64,000 bases of DNA, taken from positions 24,407-88,406 of the forward strand of contig CAYVQZ010000010.1 in assembly GCA_964453435.1 (NCBI GenBank), in the 5' to 3' direction. A program made the position numbers and the translations under genes. Position 1 is the stretch's first letter. Each line of letters begins with the position of its first letter. Shown one piece after another: positions 62,395-64,000 of this stretch. Below the pieces are notes generated by a model that worked only from the letters and a program-made list of their open reading frames with translations, searched no databases and was not told the DNA's origin. The stretch comes from CAYVQZ01 sp964453435 (GTDB lineage: Bacteria; Abyssobacteria; SURF-5).

Positions 62395-62423
62395 CTTATA
62401 GCATTTTTCCGTGGAAATGTCAA
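62395..62423 (-). promoter_or_regulatory. Sigma70-type promoter of the nuo-atp supercluster
   Basis: On the minus strand TTGACA (62423-62418), 17-bp spacer, TATAAG (62400-62395). Predicted transcript start near 62388, leaving a leader of about 130 nt before the TTG at 62257. Confidence 0.7.
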
Positions 62424-62469
62424 GGACTTTCGCGGCGCTTGAAAAATGGAATCTTTCTTACGGCTCGAA

Positions 62470-62975
62470 CATGTCTGCTCAGGAGGCCGCCCGCCAATGG
62501 CGTATCCCCAAAAGCCGGCGGAATTCCGTAATCGGGTACAGCGTATCTGTCCCGCAATTGCCATTCTGCCGAAAAGCCCGAACCCTCATTGCGGGGACAT
62601 GGATTCACTGGCCGCAGGTCACGCTCTGCACTGCTAACGTTCGGTTTCTTGAATTTCTGTCGTGATTTTCACGCCGCGAATTTCATAATGTTAACGGAGA
62701 CAATGTGATACGGGGCGAAAGAAACTGTCCCTGACTTACGGACACGAAGTGTCGTAGAATCTGAACTGTGAATCTGTCCGACAATTATGAATGTCAGCGA
62801 AAACGAAGCGCAGGGGGCTGTACCCAATTACGGAATCCCCCCGTCCTTCAGCGCAGGGGACTGTCCCCGAAGCGACCCGCTTTCCTTCGCTGAGCGGAGC
62901 GAAGTCCAGCGCATTCGCGGGATAGATTTGCGGCCTGCCCCCGAAGCGCAGGACATGGAATTATTCGGATGGTCG
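62470..62975. repeat. Extragenic repeat cluster, several inverted elements
   Basis: No gene in 62430-63045. The GTACCC..ATTACGGAATTCC word occurs in reverse at about 62520-62542 and forward at 62817-62838; a bulged hairpin is at 62736-62757 (family of 21307-21328); a GGGGAC-T-GTCCCC dyad is at 62856-62868; 62840-62935 is a partial relative of the triple-hairpin repeats at 22785 and 25726. Confidence 0.6.
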
Positions 62976-62987
62976 CCTCTTCCCTGG

Positions 62988-63017
62988 TTGCCGTCGAGTC
63001 AGGTATTGCGCTATACT
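62988..63017 (+). promoter_or_regulatory. Promoter of the MBL-fold hydrolase gene
   Basis: TTGCCG (62988-62993), 18-bp spacer, TATACT (63012-63017); start codon 29 nt further on, with AGGAGGA at 63034-63040. Confidence 0.5.
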
Positions 63018-63045
63018 CGTGCTGCGAGATTACAGGAGGAAACAT

Positions 63046-63930
63046 ATGGCGGGAGGAGACGACCGGGTTACGCTGCTCTGGAACGGAGCGGCTCATTATC
63101 ATATCTACTATAAAGGGCTTCGAGCGGTCATCGACCCGCTGATAACTCGCCTTCCCGGCGACAAACCACATCTGGAATTAACGAAAACCGACATCGATAA
63201 AATCGACCTCCTTCTTCTGACGCATGGCCACCTGGACCACTCGTGGGATTTTCCCTGCCTCTTCCTTGACCATTCGCCGGAAACATATGCGCCCGCGGAT
63301 TGCATCAAAGACGTTCGCCGCGAGGCGGCGCGCAGGCACACAGACTTCGACCGCTCAACGTTTCATGCGCTCGAAGAATCGAAGGGAGAACCCTTTCGTT
63401 TTGCGGACATCGAGGTGGCGGCCTATCAGATCGGAACCGAGGAGATCGATTTCTGGTTTATCCGCGAGATGTTCGTCCGGCCGTGGCGCCACGGAAGGCC
63501 GAGAGCCGTGCCGACCGGCTTGCGGTGGCTGCTTCACCATGTATTCGGTAACTGCTTCGCGTATTACTTTTCGTTTTCTCCCGCCGACACGACCATGCTC
63601 TATTTCGGCAACCTTACGGATGACGTGGACGAGCTCGCGCATATCCAAACCGTGACCATCCTCGCTATTCCGTACTGTCCCGCCAATCGGAAGTGGCTGG
63701 AGCAATCGCAATACCTGATAAACCGGTTTCGGCCACACGTGACGATGGTTCACCACTTCGATAACTTCATGAATCCTTTCACGCTGTCGAAATACATGAA
63801 CCTCGACGCCTACCGCCGCGCCATCCACGAAAAATGCCCCGACGCAACAATGTTTTTCTCGAAATTCGGACAGAAAGTGGGTCTCGAGGACATCGTCAAA
63901 GGCGAAACGGCCGAGGCAAAACGCCTCTGA
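63046..63930 (+). CDS. Metallo-beta-lactamase-fold hydrolase
   Basis: 294 residues from ATG 63046 with AGGAGGA at 5 nt; the ATG-like codon 27 nt upstream has no site. HGHLDH metal motif near residue 63-68, with further candidate ligands in YFGNLTDDVDE and VHHFDNF near the C terminus. This matches the UlaG/RomA-like branch of MBL-fold enzymes, but the substrate cannot be told. Cytoplasmic. Lone gene after the repeat cluster. Confidence 0.82.
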   Translation: MAGGDDRVTLLWNGAAHYHIYYKGLRAVIDPLITRLPGDKPHLELTKTDIDKIDLLLLTHGHLDHSWDFPCLFLDHSPETYAPADCIKDVRREAARRHTDFDRSTFHALEESKGEPFRFADIEVAAYQIGTEEIDFWFIREMFVRPWRHGRPRAVPTGLRWLLHHVFGNCFAYYFSFSPADTTMLYFGNLTDDVDELAHIQTVTILAIPYCPANRKWLEQSQYLINRFRPHVTMVHHFDNFMNPFTLSKYMNLDAYRRAIHEKCPDATMFFSKFGQKVGLEDIVKGETAEAKRL

Positions 63931-63942
63931 CCCCCGCAACAC

Positions 63943-63972
63943 ACAGGGGTCACCCATTAAAGGTCCCCCTGT
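63943..63972. terminator. Possible terminator hairpin after the MBL gene
   Basis: ACAGGGG (63943-63949) pairs with CCCCTGT (63966-63972); 16-nt loop and no T tract, so only a weak candidate. Confidence 0.3.
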
Positions 63973-64000
63973 CAAGTAAACAGACGAATTTCCTTCGCAA

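Overview
The window comes from a Gram-negative bacterium. It encodes an LptD-type outer-membrane assembly protein, many proteins with signal peptides, proton-type F1Fo ATP synthase and complex I genes, PilZ proteins and multi-PAS hybrid histidine kinases. Base composition is moderately GC-rich, TTG and GTG starts are common, and intergenic regions carry small palindromic repeats. This would fit an uncultivated, deltaproteobacterium-like or candidate-phylum lineage, but nothing here fixes the taxon; that placement is inference.

Layout. 1-8.8 kb (+): the 3' part of purH, then purD and purE, then a tightly overlapped trpD-trpC-trpF-trpB-trpA-pmbA run. 8.8-14.0 kb (+): four surface-glycan genes (two polytopic membrane proteins around a PLP sugar aminotransferase and a hexapeptide acyltransferase). 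14.6-21.2 kb (-): two tandem paralogous PAS-rich hybrid histidine kinases. 21.2-28 kb: an accessory stretch rich in palindromic repeats, with a winged-helix AlkZ-related protein, a secreted His/Tyr-rich protein, a two-subunit aconitase X and a fusion of an NDP-forming acyl-CoA synthetase alpha subunit to RNase HI. 28.3-34.6 kb (+): a signalling/envelope cluster with a small membrane peptide, an esterase, a PilZ protein, a secreted coiled-coil protein, a transmembrane Ser/Thr kinase, a small helical protein, a membrane-tethered helix-turn-helix protein and a small exported protein. 34.6-43.7 kb (-): a glycosyltransferase-like membrane protein, a second PilZ protein, three nucleotide-sugar SDR enzymes, LptD and a ClC chloride channel.

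44.1-62.3 kb (-): a nearly gapless respiratory supercluster, read as nuoF-like/gltD fusion, nuoG, nuoJ-K-L-M-N, atpZ, atpI, atpB-E-F-H-A-G-D-C. It has a strong sigma70-type promoter and two stacked inverted repeats in its leader, and a rho-independent terminator after atpC. It would couple NAD(P)H or ferredoxin oxidation and proton pumping to ATP synthesis. The nuoA, B, C, D, E, H and I genes are not in the window. 63.0-63.9 kb (+): a metallo-beta-lactamase-fold hydrolase with its own promoter.

The most unusual items are the acyl-CoA synthetase-RNase HI fusion, the NuoF/GltD fusion heading a partial complex I cluster, a periplasmic module shared by the Ser/Thr kinase and its secreted coiled-coil neighbour, and families of intergenic hairpins with compensatory changes, including two inverted copies that bracket the aconitase X genes.
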